Positions 31,948 through 40,235 of a stretch of 64,000 nt of DNA are shown here, in pieces. This DNA comes from VRUE01 sp963703175. GTDB taxonomy: Bacteria; Actinomycetota; Thermoleophilia; Solirubrobacterales; 70-9. The stretch lies in the NCBI GenBank assembly GCA_963703175.1, contig OY969794.1, positions 1,054,001-1,118,000 on the forward strand, in the 5' to 3' direction. Within the stretch, counting starts at the first letter, position 1; each line of letters starts with the position of its first letter. The notes below the pieces were generated by a model. The model did not search any database, was not told the DNA's origin, and saw nothing but the letters and a program-made list of their open reading frames with translations. The translations under genes were made by a program, and so were the position numbers.

Positions 31948-34008
31948 TCACGCAGCGCTGGCCGCGACCTCGGCGGCGATAGCGTCCCGCGCCTCGTCAG
32001 GCTCGAGCACAACCAAGTCGCCGGCTCCGCGCAAGATCTCACGCACCAGCCAAGAGGTGCCGGCGTAAGGGAGCTCGACGACGACCGCGCCATCGGCCAG
32101 TTCCTCGACCACGGTGCGCTCCTCGCGCAGCCAACGGGCCCGCTCCGGTGAGACCCAGACGCGGGCGACTTGCGCCGTCGGCACCTCGCCGTCGGTCATC
32201 CAGCCCTCTACCCCAGCCAGGTCTTCGACCTCCTGGCGCGGCTCGTAGGTCTCGCTGCTCGCCACCGCCTCCTTGACCCGATCGAGCTTGAAGTGGCGAA
32301 TGCCCTCTTTGGTTAGGTCGAAGCACTCGACGTACCAGCCCTCGCGGCCGTTCTCCAGTCGGTAGGGCTCGACCCGACGTTTGGTGAACTGGTCCTCGTT
32401 CTCCTTGTAGTACTGGATCTCCATCACGCGGCGCCCGGCTATCGCCTCGTTGACCACTCGCGCAACCTCGGTGTCGCCACCGCTGCCGGAGGCGATCTCG
32501 AGCCCCTCCTCAGAGGGATCATGGCCGAGCGCATCGATGATCTTCTTGCGGGCGGTCTGCAGACCACCTTGCGGCAGGTGGTCGCCAAAGAGGTCGATAG
32601 CCGCGACCAGCGCCTTCGCCTCCAGCGGCAACAGCCGCGCCGGGCGGGCGAAGTTGTCGCCGTAGGGCTCGGAGTCGACCTCGATTTCATCGCCAAGGAC
32701 TTCGGCGTAGAGGACATAGGTGCCACCGCCGAAGTTGACGACGTTGAGTAGGTCGATGTCCTCCTGCAACTCCTCGCCGGTTAATTCGAGCCGCTGGCGC
32801 AGCTCGGAGACGCGCAGCCGCTCGCTTTTCTTGGCCGAGTCGATCAAGAGGCCGGCGAGGGTGACCAAGCGGGCGAAACGCTCGGGGCGGATCGCCGCCT
32901 CGCCGCGGCCGTTGGCGCGCGAACGCGGGGGCGCCTCGCGCAGCGGGCGGTCGACGACCTCGGCCGGCTCGAAGTCGCTGCGGTGGCGGTCGTGGAGCAG
33001 GTCGAGACGCTCGCGGGCTTCCTCGCGCAACTCGTCGGGCTCCAGCACCTCGGCGTTCTGGCGCCAGCGCAGAACCCAGGCAATCAGCTCGCGTGGCGAG
33101 GCGTAGTCGGTCTCAAAGACCGAGCCCTTACCGGGCGCGTCGTCGGCCTTGCGCGCCGGGCGCAGCTCGCCGTAAGCGCTGAAGTCGCGCTCGATCAGCC
33201 AGGAGATTCGGTCGCGGACGAAGATCTTCGCCCTGCCGCGAATCTCCCCCAGCTGCCAATCGGCACGCTGGCCGTAGTCACGGCGGTCGAAGTTCTCCGG
33301 CGGCGAGAAGTCGTGCTCGGCCTTAGATGCGTAGCCAACCTTGCCCTGGATGCGTGAAAGGCGGAAGACGCGCACCGCGTCACGCTCGTGCGAGTGGCCG
33401 ATCAAATAGAACTGCCCCGAGCGGAAGACCAGGTGGAAAGGATCGACCTTGCGCTTCTCGGTCTCGTCGCGCTCCATCGTGTAGTAGGTGAACTCGATCG
33501 TCTTGCGACGCGAAATCGCCGTCTCGATCTTGGAGAGGCGCTGGGAGAGATCGCGGCCTCCTGCCGAAGCCGTCATCGCCATCTCGACCGGCGCCCTTTC
33601 GCCCTCGCTGACCGGATTCGGGTGGCCCCAGGCAACCTGCTGCAAGGCGAGGCGCAGCGGCTCGGCATAAGCGAAGTGACCTTTGGTGAGCAGCGAGAGT
33701 GCGGTGCTAAGGGACGCCAGCTCCTCGTCCTCGAACTTGATCGGGTCGAGGTAGAAGTTCTCCGGCGGCAGCGAGTAGAGCTCGGCCTCGAAGAAGCCCT
33801 CGCCCGGTTTCTCCACCCCAAGCTGGATGCCAAGGCTTTCCAGCTCGGCGCGGTCGGCGTAGAAGCGGCGCGCGAAGGCGTCGTCGTTCATATCGCTATA
33901 GCCCTCGACCTCGCGCTTGATCTCCAGCGCCGAGACAGGCCTGCCCTGCGCCATCAGGAAGGAGATCAGCGAGAGCTGGCGGATCAGCTTCTCGGTGTCC
34001 TTTGCCAC
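31948..34008 (-). CDS. pafBC: PafB-PafC fusion, WYL-domain transcription activator
   Basis: A 686-residue fusion of two HTH-WYL units. The first half has a winged helix (LIRQLSLISFLMAQGRPVSALEIKREVEGYSDMNDDAFARRFYADRAELESLGI) and a WYL domain around EFTYYTMERDETEKRKVDPFHLVFRSGQFYLIGH; the second has LRVSELRQRLELTGEELQEDIDLLNVV and MEIQYYKENEDQFTKRRVEPYRLENGREGWYVECF. In mycobacteria PafB and PafC form a heterodimer that activates DNA-damage genes independently of LexA. The GTG at 34008, 6 bases after TATCCT, is preferred to an ATG at 34038. Repeat copy 2 follows the stop. Confidence 0.9.
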   Translation of the reverse strand: MAKDTEKLIRQLSLISFLMAQGRPVSALEIKREVEGYSDMNDDAFARRFYADRAELESLGIQLGVEKPGEGFFEAELYSLPPENFYLDPIKFEDEELASLSTALSLLTKGHFAYAEPLRLALQQVAWGHPNPVSEGERAPVEMAMTASAGGRDLSQRLSKIETAISRRKTIEFTYYTMERDETEKRKVDPFHLVFRSGQFYLIGHSHERDAVRVFRLSRIQGKVGYASKAEHDFSPPENFDRRDYGQRADWQLGEIRGRAKIFVRDRISWLIERDFSAYGELRPARKADDAPGKGSVFETDYASPRELIAWVLRWRQNAEVLEPDELREEARERLDLLHDRHRSDFEPAEVVDRPLREAPPRSRANGRGEAAIRPERFARLVTLAGLLIDSAKKSERLRVSELRQRLELTGEELQEDIDLLNVVNFGGGTYVLYAEVLGDEIEVDSEPYGDNFARPARLLPLEAKALVAAIDLFGDHLPQGGLQTARKKIIDALGHDPSEEGLEIASGSGGDTEVARVVNEAIAGRRVMEIQYYKENEDQFTKRRVEPYRLENGREGWYVECFDLTKEGIRHFKLDRVKEAVASSETYEPRQEVEDLAGVEGWMTDGEVPTAQVARVWVSPERARWLREERTVVEELADGAVVVELPYAGTSWLVREILRGAGDLVVLEPDEARDAIAAEVAASAA

Positions 34009-34014
34009 GAGCCC

Positions 34015-34020
34015 AGGATA
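34015..34020 (-). promoter_or_regulatory. -10 box (TATCCT), leaderless GTG start at 34008
   Basis: TATCCT on the minus strand is followed by 6 bases and GTG, which decides the start of the PafBC fusion. Confidence 0.45.
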
Positions 34021-34089
34021 GTGAGGGCAGCCAGGCAAGCCCCCCGCCGGGGCCGCCGGAAAGCCGCATTTTGGCCCTTTCGGGCCGGA

Positions 34090-34095
34090 TAGAGT
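34090..34095 (+). promoter_or_regulatory. -10 box (TAGAGT), near-leaderless start for the gene at 34105
   Basis: TAGAGT ends 9 bases before the ATG at 34105, in the gap divergent from the PafBC fusion. Confidence 0.4.
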
Positions 34096-34104
34096 GCCCG
34101 CGAC

Positions 34105-34422
34105 ATGGACATCCTTCGCAACCTCTTCGGCAACCTGACCAACGGGATCATCCGCCTCGCGGTCGCCGCCGGCATCCTCTTCTGCGCTTACCTGTTCATC
34201 GTCAAGCCGGTTTTAAACACGACCGAGGAGGCGTTCCACTCCTCCGGCCTGGACCAGATCGGCAAGACCCTGAACACGGTCAACGTCCAGGTCCAACGGG
34301 AGATTCGACGTTCATTCAAGGTCACCAAGGCGCAGGGCGGCAGTCCGAAGAAGCTAATCCACTGCATCAAGCACGCCCACCAGGACGTTGACAGGATCGA
34401 ACGCTGCACGCGGCGCTTCTGA
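34105..34422 (+). CDS. Small membrane protein of unknown function
   Basis: A 105-residue protein with one transmembrane helix (residues ~15-35, IIRLAVAAGILFCAYLFIVKP) near the N-terminus and a basic, mostly helical C-terminal tail with two Cys (C88-like and C101-like positions) in HCIKHAHQDVDRIERCTRRF. No family recognised. Codon use and leaderless promoter argue it is real. Its TGA is the first triplet of repeat copy 3. Confidence 0.6.
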   Translation: MDILRNLFGNLTNGIIRLAVAAGILFCAYLFIVKPVLNTTEEAFHSSGLDQIGKTLNTVNVQVQREIRRSFKVTKAQGGSPKKLIHCIKHAHQDVDRIERCTRRF

Positions 34423-34535
34423 GGGCCCATCCGGTAGGGCTTCCACTTAACTTTTTCCGAAGACAGAAAGCGGCTGTCCGCGCCGCCGCCGCGGAAAAAG
34501 TACAAGACGTTCCACCCCTACCGGATGGGCCCTCA
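34420..34535 (+). repeat. Stop-linked fold-back element, copy 3
   Basis: A 116-base element with perfect 20-base outer arms (34420-34439 and 34516-34535) that start with the TGA stop codon itself. It carries the inner blocks TTAACTTTTTC and GAAAAAGTACAAGACG in the plus strand, that is, in the same sense as the preceding gene, as in the other three copies. The loop begins CGAAGAC, as in copy 4. Confidence 0.92.
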
Positions 34536-34545
34536 GCAAGGTCGG

Positions 34546-35604
34546 TTAAGCAGCAGCTCGCTGGCCGAAGTAGGCAGATCCCGAGAGAGCTCGGTCGAAG
34601 CCCGACCAGGACTCTCCGGCTGGCAACTGGCGCTCGAGACGATCGAAGCTGCCGAGGCGGCCGCCGAGGTTATCGATCATGTGGACGAGGACGGCCTCGC
34701 GGGTGGCGGGAACGACCGGTGAGCCGTGTTCGAGCGAGCCGTGGTGGCTGAGGATGATGTGGAGGACCGCCTGCGCGAGCGAGGGATCAAAGTCGGGGAT
34801 CTCCTCGATCTCGCGACGCACCGTGTAGTAGCCGAGGGGAATCTCGCCCTGCAGTCGGCCGGCGTCGGTGAGGTCGATTGCCAGCGGGTCGTCGTTGTAG
34901 GCGACGGTCTTGCCAATGTCGTGGAGGAGTGCGCCGGCGACGGCGACCTCGCGGTCGATACCGGGGAAGAAGTTGGCCGCAGCGCTAACAGCCTGGGCTA
35001 CCGAAACGGTGTGCTCGAGCAGACCGTGACGGTAAGCCTGGTGGTAGACCTTCGCCGCCGGGGCATCGCGGAAGCGCGCCCAGATTGGCGAGGGCTCACC
35101 GAAGAAGCTATCGAGCAAGTCGCGTAGCTGCGGCTCCTGCACCGTCTCCAGCAATTGGCGCAGCTTGCCCTCCAGATCCTCAAAGGAGACGTCTGACTCG
35201 GCCGCCAGTTCGGCGGGGTCGTACTCGTCGGGAGCGGCCTCGCGCAACCCGGAGAGCTTGATCTTCGCCCCCCAGCGCTCACTCATCTCGAAAACCCCGC
35301 CAACCTCAACCGGAGTCCCCGGGGCAGCGAGGACATAGAGCGCCTCGGCATCCTCCCAAGCGACTGCCTCGGCGCTGCCGCTGGCGTCGCCGAGCACCAA
35401 CCGCAGCCAAGGCTCGCCGTTGCGCTTGCGCCGCAGCTCGCGCTGGCGCACGGCGTAGACACCCTTCACCTGCTGGCCGTCCTCGAGCTCCCGCAGGGGC
35501 ACCCTCGCCGCCGGGGTGGGAGCGGGCTCGGCGACCTTGGCAGGCGAACCGCCGGAGGTGTCGATCAGCGCCTCCTGGAACATGGTTGGATCGAGCTGTT
35601 CCAT
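34546..35604 (-). CDS. OB-fold/HD-domain 3'-5' exoribonuclease-like protein (YhaM-like)
   Basis: A 352-residue protein. An OB-fold (residues ~35-125; QVKGVYAVRQRELRRKRNGEPWLRLVLGDASGSAEAVAW) precedes an HD domain: YRHGLLEHTVSV, then GALLHDIGK (metal His-Asp) and ILSHHGSLEHGSP. That order is the same as in YhaM-type 3'-5' exoribonucleases acting on RNA or DNA ends. The start at ATG 35604, 8 bases after TAACTT, is preferred; an upstream in-frame ATG (35706) would overlap the CorA-like gene. Convergent with the small membrane protein across repeat copy 3. Confidence 0.85.
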   Translation of the reverse strand: MEQLDPTMFQEALIDTSGGSPAKVAEPAPTPAARVPLRELEDGQQVKGVYAVRQRELRRKRNGEPWLRLVLGDASGSAEAVAWEDAEALYVLAAPGTPVEVGGVFEMSERWGAKIKLSGLREAAPDEYDPAELAAESDVSFEDLEGKLRQLLETVQEPQLRDLLDSFFGEPSPIWARFRDAPAAKVYHQAYRHGLLEHTVSVAQAVSAAANFFPGIDREVAVAGALLHDIGKTVAYNDDPLAIDLTDAGRLQGEIPLGYYTVRREIEEIPDFDPSLAQAVLHIILSHHGSLEHGSPVVPATREAVLVHMIDNLGGRLGSFDRLERQLPAGESWSGFDRALSGSAYFGQRAAA

Positions 35605-35612
35605 TTCAGGCC

Positions 35613-35618
35613 AAGTTA
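35613..35618 (-). promoter_or_regulatory. -10 box (TAACTT), near-leaderless start at 35604
   Basis: TAACTT on the minus strand is followed by 8 bases and ATG 35604. It lies in the 74-base gap after the CorA-like stop. Confidence 0.4.
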
Positions 35619-35678
35619 AAGCGACGGGCGGACGGCGCAGACGCAAGCTTGCGGCGCACCCTAGAAGGTGGGGCTCGA

Positions 35679-36857
35679 TCAAGACAAGGGGTGCTTCTTG
35701 TGCCAAGCAACCTGCTTGGCTTCGTGCCGACGCTGCGTCGCCCAGAGCACGACCATGACCAAGGCAGTTAAGGCCACCATGGCGATGACCATCCCCTCAA
35801 GGCCCGAGTGGCGATGCTCTCCGGGCACCCAGGTATTCGCACCGAAGAACCCGACGACGAGCGTCGGAACCAAGAAGATGGTCGCGATGATCTCAACTCG
35901 CCGCTGCAGTCTCTCGCGGTGTTCTCGTTGGGCTTCCGATTTCTGGATGTGCAACAGCTGGAACGAACTGCGCAGGGTGTCTCCAAGCCGGCGCAGGCCA
36001 GCTAGGGCTTTGTCAACGCGCAGATCGAGCGCCTTGACCTGATCGTGGTCGGCGGCAGGGAGCCACGCTTTGTCGATATCCCCGTTGACGCCAATGACGT
36101 TCAGGGGGCTGAGCCAGTCGCGAAGCCGGGCACGAGCGCCCCAGAGGTCGCGCAACTCGATTTCTGGATCAACGGCGGCCTTACCTTCTTCTCCAAAGCC
36201 GTACAGGCCCATCTCCCATTCCTCAAGCGCGGTGCGGAAATACCGGTAGGCGGGGGCGTAGGTCAGGGCGAGCTCGTGCATAACCATCACTCCAAGGTCG
36301 CCGGCGGTGGGGTTTTCGGCCGCCAGCCAACACTTGGCAACCGCGTCGATCAGCCCACTCTTGCCAACCGGCTCGGCCAGGGGCTCCACCAACGTGGAGC
36401 CGCAGTAAAGACAGGGGTCATGCCACTTGGTGATTAGCCAGTCGTCCCCAGCCAGCAGCTCGACCGCCTGATAGACGGCGTTCGGCGAAGGAGTGTCGGC
36501 GCGCCCCCAGTCAGATCCATCTTGAGCTCCCATTGGATAGACACCAAAGGTCGACGCCAGCCGAATCACGCCGCCGTTCCAGTGGCCGCCTTGGGGAAGG
36601 TCATCGAGGATGAGGAGCTCCTGCAGCATTTCCGGCTCTAGCCCGTCGCACCGCGACTTGAGTAGTTCGAAAAGCGGCTCGAGCGTCGCCGAAGAGGAGA
36701 CATCGAACCAGCGCACCACACCAGCCGGCACGGCGGCGTCAAGCTCGGCAACCGCGGGCTTTCGCCCCGCTACCCACACCGTCGCGCAGGCAATCGGGTC
36801 CGCCTCGAGCAAGCCGACCGCAGCGGAGGTTGCGCCATCCCCATCACCCAAGGCCAC
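35679..36857 (-). CDS. CorA-like membrane protein with altered GMN motif
   Basis: A 392-residue protein: a cytosolic alpha/beta N-terminal domain and a long helix, then two C-terminal transmembrane helices (ATIFLVPTLVVGFFGANTWVP and MVIAMVALTALVMVVLW). This is the CorA/ZntB layout, but the selectivity motif GMN is GAN (FFGANTW) here, and the loop after it (VPGEHRHSG) is not the usual acidic MPE. It may carry another cation or not transport. The middle of the N-terminal domain contains CLYCGS, a CxxC pair. Followed by the exonuclease-like gene on the same strand. Confidence 0.75.
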   Translation of the reverse strand: MALGDGDGATSAAVGLLEADPIACATVWVAGRKPAVAELDAAVPAGVVRWFDVSSSATLEPLFELLKSRCDGLEPEMLQELLILDDLPQGGHWNGGVIRLASTFGVYPMGAQDGSDWGRADTPSPNAVYQAVELLAGDDWLITKWHDPCLYCGSTLVEPLAEPVGKSGLIDAVAKCWLAAENPTAGDLGVMVMHELALTYAPAYRYFRTALEEWEMGLYGFGEEGKAAVDPEIELRDLWGARARLRDWLSPLNVIGVNGDIDKAWLPAADHDQVKALDLRVDKALAGLRRLGDTLRSSFQLLHIQKSEAQREHRERLQRRVEIIATIFLVPTLVVGFFGANTWVPGEHRHSGLEGMVIAMVALTALVMVVLWATQRRHEAKQVAWHKKHPLS

Positions 36858-36968
36858 CCGAGGATGTTAATCGTACGGTGTAGGTAGAGCAAAAACAACA
36901 CGGTTTACTAATTTGATTCTTTGATTCACTTTGCTATCGGGCCTCGGTGACGTCGCGCAGGCAGCGAT
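36858..36968. promoter_or_regulatory. A+T-rich divergent promoter region
   Basis: About 110 bases between the CorA-like and FAH-family genes, including a markedly A+T-rich tract (36885-36940) unusual for this DNA. Candidate -10 boxes exist in both directions (for example TATCGG and TAACAT) but none is decisive. Confidence 0.4.
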
Positions 36969-37856
36969 ATGACAGAGTCCGCGGCGATGAGGCTCTGTCG
37001 GTTTGCAGTCGAGGACGGTGCCGGGCTTGGGATCGTCGATAGCGACGAGGTCATTGACCTCTCCGCTGGAGACCTGCCGCCCGAACCAGCAGTTGCGCTG
37101 GCCGAGGTTGGGCAGGTTGGTCTGGAGAGGCTGGCCGGCAACGCGCCTCGCCTCGCGCTTGCCGACGTGCAGTTGCTGGCGCCGGCCAGGCCACGTAAGT
37201 ACTTAGGGATCGCGCTCAACTACCGCGACCACATCGCCGAGATGGGGATGGAGGCGCCCGAGGTGCCGGTCTTCTTCAACAAGCAGGTGACCTGTGTGGT
37301 CGGGCCAGGGGCCGATGTCCACATGCCAAAGGTGTCCACCTTCCTCGACTATGAGGCCGAGCTGGCGATCGTGATCGGCAAGCGCTGCCGGCACGTGCCG
37401 GTGGAGCAGGCACACGGTGTAGTTGCCGGTTACACCTGCGCCAACGACGTCAGTGTGCGCGACTGGCAGGGGCGCGCGCAGACGATGACCATCGGCAAGT
37501 CCTTCGACACGCACGGACCGCTCGGTCCCTGGCTGGTCACCGCCAACGAGCTGGGCGACCCGAACGACCTCGCGATCCGCTGCTTCGTCAACGACGAGCC
37601 GCGCCAAGACGCGCGCACGAGCGAGATGGTCTTCGACTGCTTCCAGCAGGTCTCCCACCTCTCCGAAGCCTTCACCCTCGAGCCAGGCGACGTGATCGCC
37701 ACCGGCACCCCATCCGGGGTCGGCCTCGGCCGCCAGCCGGTGCGCGAGAACCTGCTCCACGTCGGCGACACGGTCCGGGTCGAGATCGAGGGCATCGGCG
37801 ATTTGGTCAACACCGTGATCGAGGAGCCCGAGGAATTTCTCGCTCCGCCGAAATAA
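36969..37856 (+). CDS. Fumarylacetoacetate hydrolase-family protein
   Basis: A 295-residue FAH-family enzyme. YLGIALNYRDHIAEMGMEAP, PEVPVFFNKQ, FLDYEAELAIVIG (metal-binding Glu pair) and TCANDVSVRDWQ with KSFDTHGPLGPWLV and GDVIATGTPSGVG are all family hallmarks. Members cleave or decarboxylate 2-oxo acids, or hydrate 2-oxopent-4-enoate type intermediates. It lies directly ahead of an SRPBCC protein and an epoxide-hydrolase-like enzyme, which suggests a catabolic group. Exact substrate not determinable. Confidence 0.9.
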   Translation: MTESAAMRLCRFAVEDGAGLGIVDSDEVIDLSAGDLPPEPAVALAEVGQVGLERLAGNAPRLALADVQLLAPARPRKYLGIALNYRDHIAEMGMEAPEVPVFFNKQVTCVVGPGADVHMPKVSTFLDYEAELAIVIGKRCRHVPVEQAHGVVAGYTCANDVSVRDWQGRAQTMTIGKSFDTHGPLGPWLVTANELGDPNDLAIRCFVNDEPRQDARTSEMVFDCFQQVSHLSEAFTLEPGDVIATGTPSGVGLGRQPVRENLLHVGDTVRVEIEGIGDLVNTVIEEPEEFLAPPK

Positions 37857-37888
37857 CTGTCTCCTCCCGTGTCGCCGCAAGCCCCACG

Positions 37889-38302
37889 GTGGTGTGGGAC
37901 CGGGTGACGACGCCGGCTGGGATCAACGACGAGATGCAGCCGTATCTGCGGATGACGCTGCCGCGCGGGTTGGAGCGCATCGATCCGGCTGAGATTGAGA
38001 TCGGCGAGAGAATCGGGCGTAGCTGGATCCTGCTCTTTGGCCTGCTCCCCTTCGACTACGACGACATCAGCCTGGTCCGCCTCGACCCCGGCAAGGGCTT
38101 CCTCGAGCGCTCGACGATGCTGAGCCAACGTGCGTGGGAACACGAACGAACCCTCGAGCCGGTCGAAGGCGGCTGCGAGGTCACCGACCGAGTCCGTTGG
38201 GAGCCCCGGCTCGGCTTTCTGGCCTCGCCGCTGCGCCCGGTCATCGCTTGGTTCTTCCGCCACCGCCATCGGCGGCTTGTCCGCCATTTCGGGCCATGCT
38301 GA
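37889..38302 (+). CDS. SRPBCC/polyketide cyclase-like protein, start uncertain
   Basis: A START/SRPBCC-fold protein. The family usually begins like EITVSSRVAASPTVVWDRV; here that exact sequence lies in frame upstream of the first standard start (GTG 37889), so the true start is probably earlier, overlapping the FAH stop. Candidates are ATT at 37835 with GAGGAG upstream, or ATA at 37853. With ATT the protein is 155 residues. The body has TLEPVEGGCEVTDRVRWEPR and a C-terminal RHRHRRLVRHFG helix typical of the family. It overlaps the next gene by 7 bases. Ligand unknown. Confidence 0.7.
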   Translation: MVWDRVTTPAGINDEMQPYLRMTLPRGLERIDPAEIEIGERIGRSWILLFGLLPFDYDDISLVRLDPGKGFLERSTMLSQRAWEHERTLEPVEGGCEVTDRVRWEPRLGFLASPLRPVIAWFFRHRHRRLVRHFGPC

Positions 38303-39174
38303 CCGAGCGGGTGCAGCGCTGGCGTGAGGCCGGGGCAATCGAGGAAGTCAACGGCCGCAAACTGTTCGTCCGCCGACGCGGCGGCGGCGAAGGGGCGCTG
38401 CTGCTCTTCCTGCATGGCTTCCCCTCCAGCTCCTATGACTGGCGCGAGCTGTTCGCGCTGCGACCGCGGGGCGAGGCGACGGTCGCCTTCGACTTCCTCG
38501 GCTTCGGCCTCTCCGAGAAGCCGCGCGACCACGTCTACACGCTCGCCTGGCAGGCCGACGCCGCCGAAGAGCTAGTGCGTCGCGCCGGCTCGCCACCTGT
38601 CTTCATCATCGGCCATGACATGGGCACCTCGGTCGCCACCGAGCTGATGGCGCGCGACCTGCACGGCGAGCTGAAGATGGACCTGACCGGGGCGCTGCTC
38701 TTCAACGGCAGCATGCTGCTGCACCTGGCCAAGCCGACGGTCGGCCAGCGCCTTCTGCGCAGCCGGCTCGGGCCGGTCTTCGCGCGGCTGACTAACGAGC
38801 GCAGCTTCCGCGCCCAGTTTTCACGCATCTTCTCCTCTGCCCACCCGCTCAGCGCCGAAGAGGCAGACGACCAGTGGTCACTGCTCGTCCACAACGGCGG
38901 CCAGCGCATCGCCCATCTGACGATCAACTACATGGCCGAGCGCGAACGCTTCACCGAGCGCTGGCACGGAGCGATTCGCGACTGGCCCAAGCCGCTGACC
39001 TTCGCCTGGGGCATACAGGACCCCGTCGCGCGGACCGCGGTGCTTGACGGCCTCCGCGAGTTGCGCCCCGGAGTCGAGACGATCGAGCTCCCCGACGCCG
39101 CCCACTACCCACAGATCGAACAGCCGGAGTTGATCTCAGCGGCGCTGGACGCGGCACTCAAAGCACCGGCTTAA
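38296..39174 (+). CDS. Alpha/beta hydrolase, epoxide hydrolase/haloalkane dehalogenase-like
   Basis: A 292-residue alpha/beta hydrolase. LFLHGFPSSSYDWRELF gives the oxyanion hole, and the nucleophile elbow is IIGHDMGTSVATEL, with Asp in place of Ser, as in epoxide hydrolases and haloalkane dehalogenases. The catalytic His is in LPDAAHYPQIEQPE. Start ATG 38296 overlaps the SRPBCC stop by seven bases. Its 3' end overlaps trmO on the other strand by 17 bases. Confidence 0.87.
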   Translation: MLTERVQRWREAGAIEEVNGRKLFVRRRGGGEGALLLFLHGFPSSSYDWRELFALRPRGEATVAFDFLGFGLSEKPRDHVYTLAWQADAAEELVRRAGSPPVFIIGHDMGTSVATELMARDLHGELKMDLTGALLFNGSMLLHLAKPTVGQRLLRSRLGPVFARLTNERSFRAQFSRIFSSAHPLSAEEADDQWSLLVHNGGQRIAHLTINYMAERERFTERWHGAIRDWPKPLTFAWGIQDPVARTAVLDGLRELRPGVETIELPDAAHYPQIEQPELISAALDAALKAPA

Positions 39175-39556
39175 CGTCGAGAACCGGCGTGCCGTCCAGC
39201 GCCTCAAGGTTTCGCACCCGCATGGTCGCCCCATCGAGCGAGATCACCTCGACCGGGTGCAACCCGATAGGGTTGGGGCGATCCGGCGAACGCGTGCTGA
39301 AAATCCCCCGAAGCGGATTTGCGGGATCGTCCCGTGGTCGCGTCCGAAGAACATCGCGATCGGCCCGATCGAGCCAGGTGAGGACGATCACCTCGTCCCC
39401 CGCCCGGATGCCTTCGAGCCCATCGACCACGTCGGCCTCAAAGACGATCACAGCGTCAGGCGCACCCTCGTCCCCCTGCTTCGGCGCCGAGGCCAGGTCG
39501 GTGAGCAGCGACTCGACCCTGCCGATCGGCACCAGCTCAAAATCAGAAGTGCTCAT
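39158..39556 (-). CDS. trmO: tRNA (adenine(37)-N6)-methyltransferase TrmO (TsaA/UPF0066)
   Basis: A 132-residue TsaA-domain protein; TrmO methylates N6 of t6A37 in certain tRNAs. VPIGRVES at the N-terminus, VIVLTWLDRADRDVL, and GIFSTRSPDRPNPIGLHPVEVISLDG carry the family's conserved R-S-P-x-R-P-N-P-I-G motif. It is short compared with E. coli TrmO (235), as usual for the core domain alone. ATG 39556 follows TACGCT by 7 bases. It lies 46 bases after tRNA-Phe on the same strand. Confidence 0.87.
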   Translation of the reverse strand: MSTSDFELVPIGRVESLLTDLASAPKQGDEGAPDAVIVFEADVVDGLEGIRAGDEVIVLTWLDRADRDVLRTRPRDDPANPLRGIFSTRSPDRPNPIGLHPVEVISLDGATMRVRNLEALDGTPVLDVKPVL

Positions 39557-39563
39557 GGCGGCC

Positions 39564-39569
39564 AGCGTA
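39564..39569 (-). promoter_or_regulatory. -10 box (TACGCT), leaderless start for trmO
   Basis: TACGCT on the minus strand, then 7 bases and ATG 39556. It excludes the longer in-frame extension into the tRNA gene. Confidence 0.5.
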
Positions 39570-39601
39570 AGAGCCCCGAGGGACAGACACAGCAGAAGAA
39601 A

Positions 39602-39674
39602 TGGCGAGGGTGGGAATCGAACCCACGACACCACGATTTTCAGTCGTGTGCTCTACCAACTGAGCTACCTCGCC
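39602..39674 (-). tRNA. tRNA-Phe (GAA)
   Basis: The 73-base minus-strand sequence folds as a full cloverleaf: acceptor GGCGAGG/CCTCGCC with discriminator A73, D arm GCTC/GAGC, anticodon stem CACGA/TCGTG with loop CTGAAAA (anticodon GAA), variable loop GTGTC, T arm GTGGG/CCCAC with loop TTCGATT. CCA is not encoded. Confidence 0.98.
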
Positions 39675-39709
39675 TGGACGACGCGGGCCGGAGCCTCGCG
39701 ACCGGAAGG

Positions 39710-40231
39710 CTAAATGATCCCCGCCAGCATTCGCTGAATCCTCTCGATGTTGCCAGGTGGCAGCGGGAGATCGGCGGCGCGACGGCGCATTTCCCCCGCA
39801 TCGACCAAGCCGTGACGCAGCGCTTCTTTGGCAAATTCCCAGTCTCGTTCGCGACCTGCCGCGCACTTGGACAGAACCAGGTCATGGACCTCCAGGCACC
39901 AGCCGATTGCGCCGCCGGTGTTCTCGCTTTGCACGGGAACGAGGCGATCCGGCCAGCCGGCGGGCGCCTTGGCCGTCTCCGGACCGACCGCGTGGGCGTA
40001 GTAGCCGAAGGAGGAATCGAAGTAGGAACCGTCGCCCAGGCTGCCGTCGATCTCATCGGCGCGCTCGGGGTGATTTTTGGGATAGATGTCCGCCTCACGG
40101 GATACGAGCATCGACTCAGGCGCATCGGGGAACTGACCGAGGATCGCCTGGCTCCCGATGACGATCAGCTCTTCGTCGCCGGCCACGTCGGCGGCAGCCC
40201 GGATGACATGTTCGAGCTCCGCCCTCCTCAC
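39710..40231 (-). CDS. DUF6036-type nucleotidyltransferase-like protein (putative toxin)
   Basis: A 173-residue protein with a minimal nucleotidyltransferase look: LIVIGSQAILGQFPDAPE (Gly-Ser loop) then SREADIYP (acidic pair), and the tail LEVHDLVLSKCAAGRERDWEFAKEALRHGLVD, which is the hallmark of DUF6036 proteins. Related minimal nucleotidyltransferases are toxins or phage-defence effectors that modify tRNA or proteins. GTG 40231 lies four bases after the stop of the DNA-binding gene upstream. Proximity to tRNA-Phe may be coincidental. Confidence 0.75.
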   Translation of the reverse strand: MRRAELEHVIRAAADVAGDEELIVIGSQAILGQFPDAPESMLVSREADIYPKNHPERADEIDGSLGDGSYFDSSFGYYAHAVGPETAKAPAGWPDRLVPVQSENTGGAIGWCLEVHDLVLSKCAAGRERDWEFAKEALRHGLVDAGEMRRRAADLPLPPGNIERIQRMLAGII

Positions 40232-40235
40232 CGGC

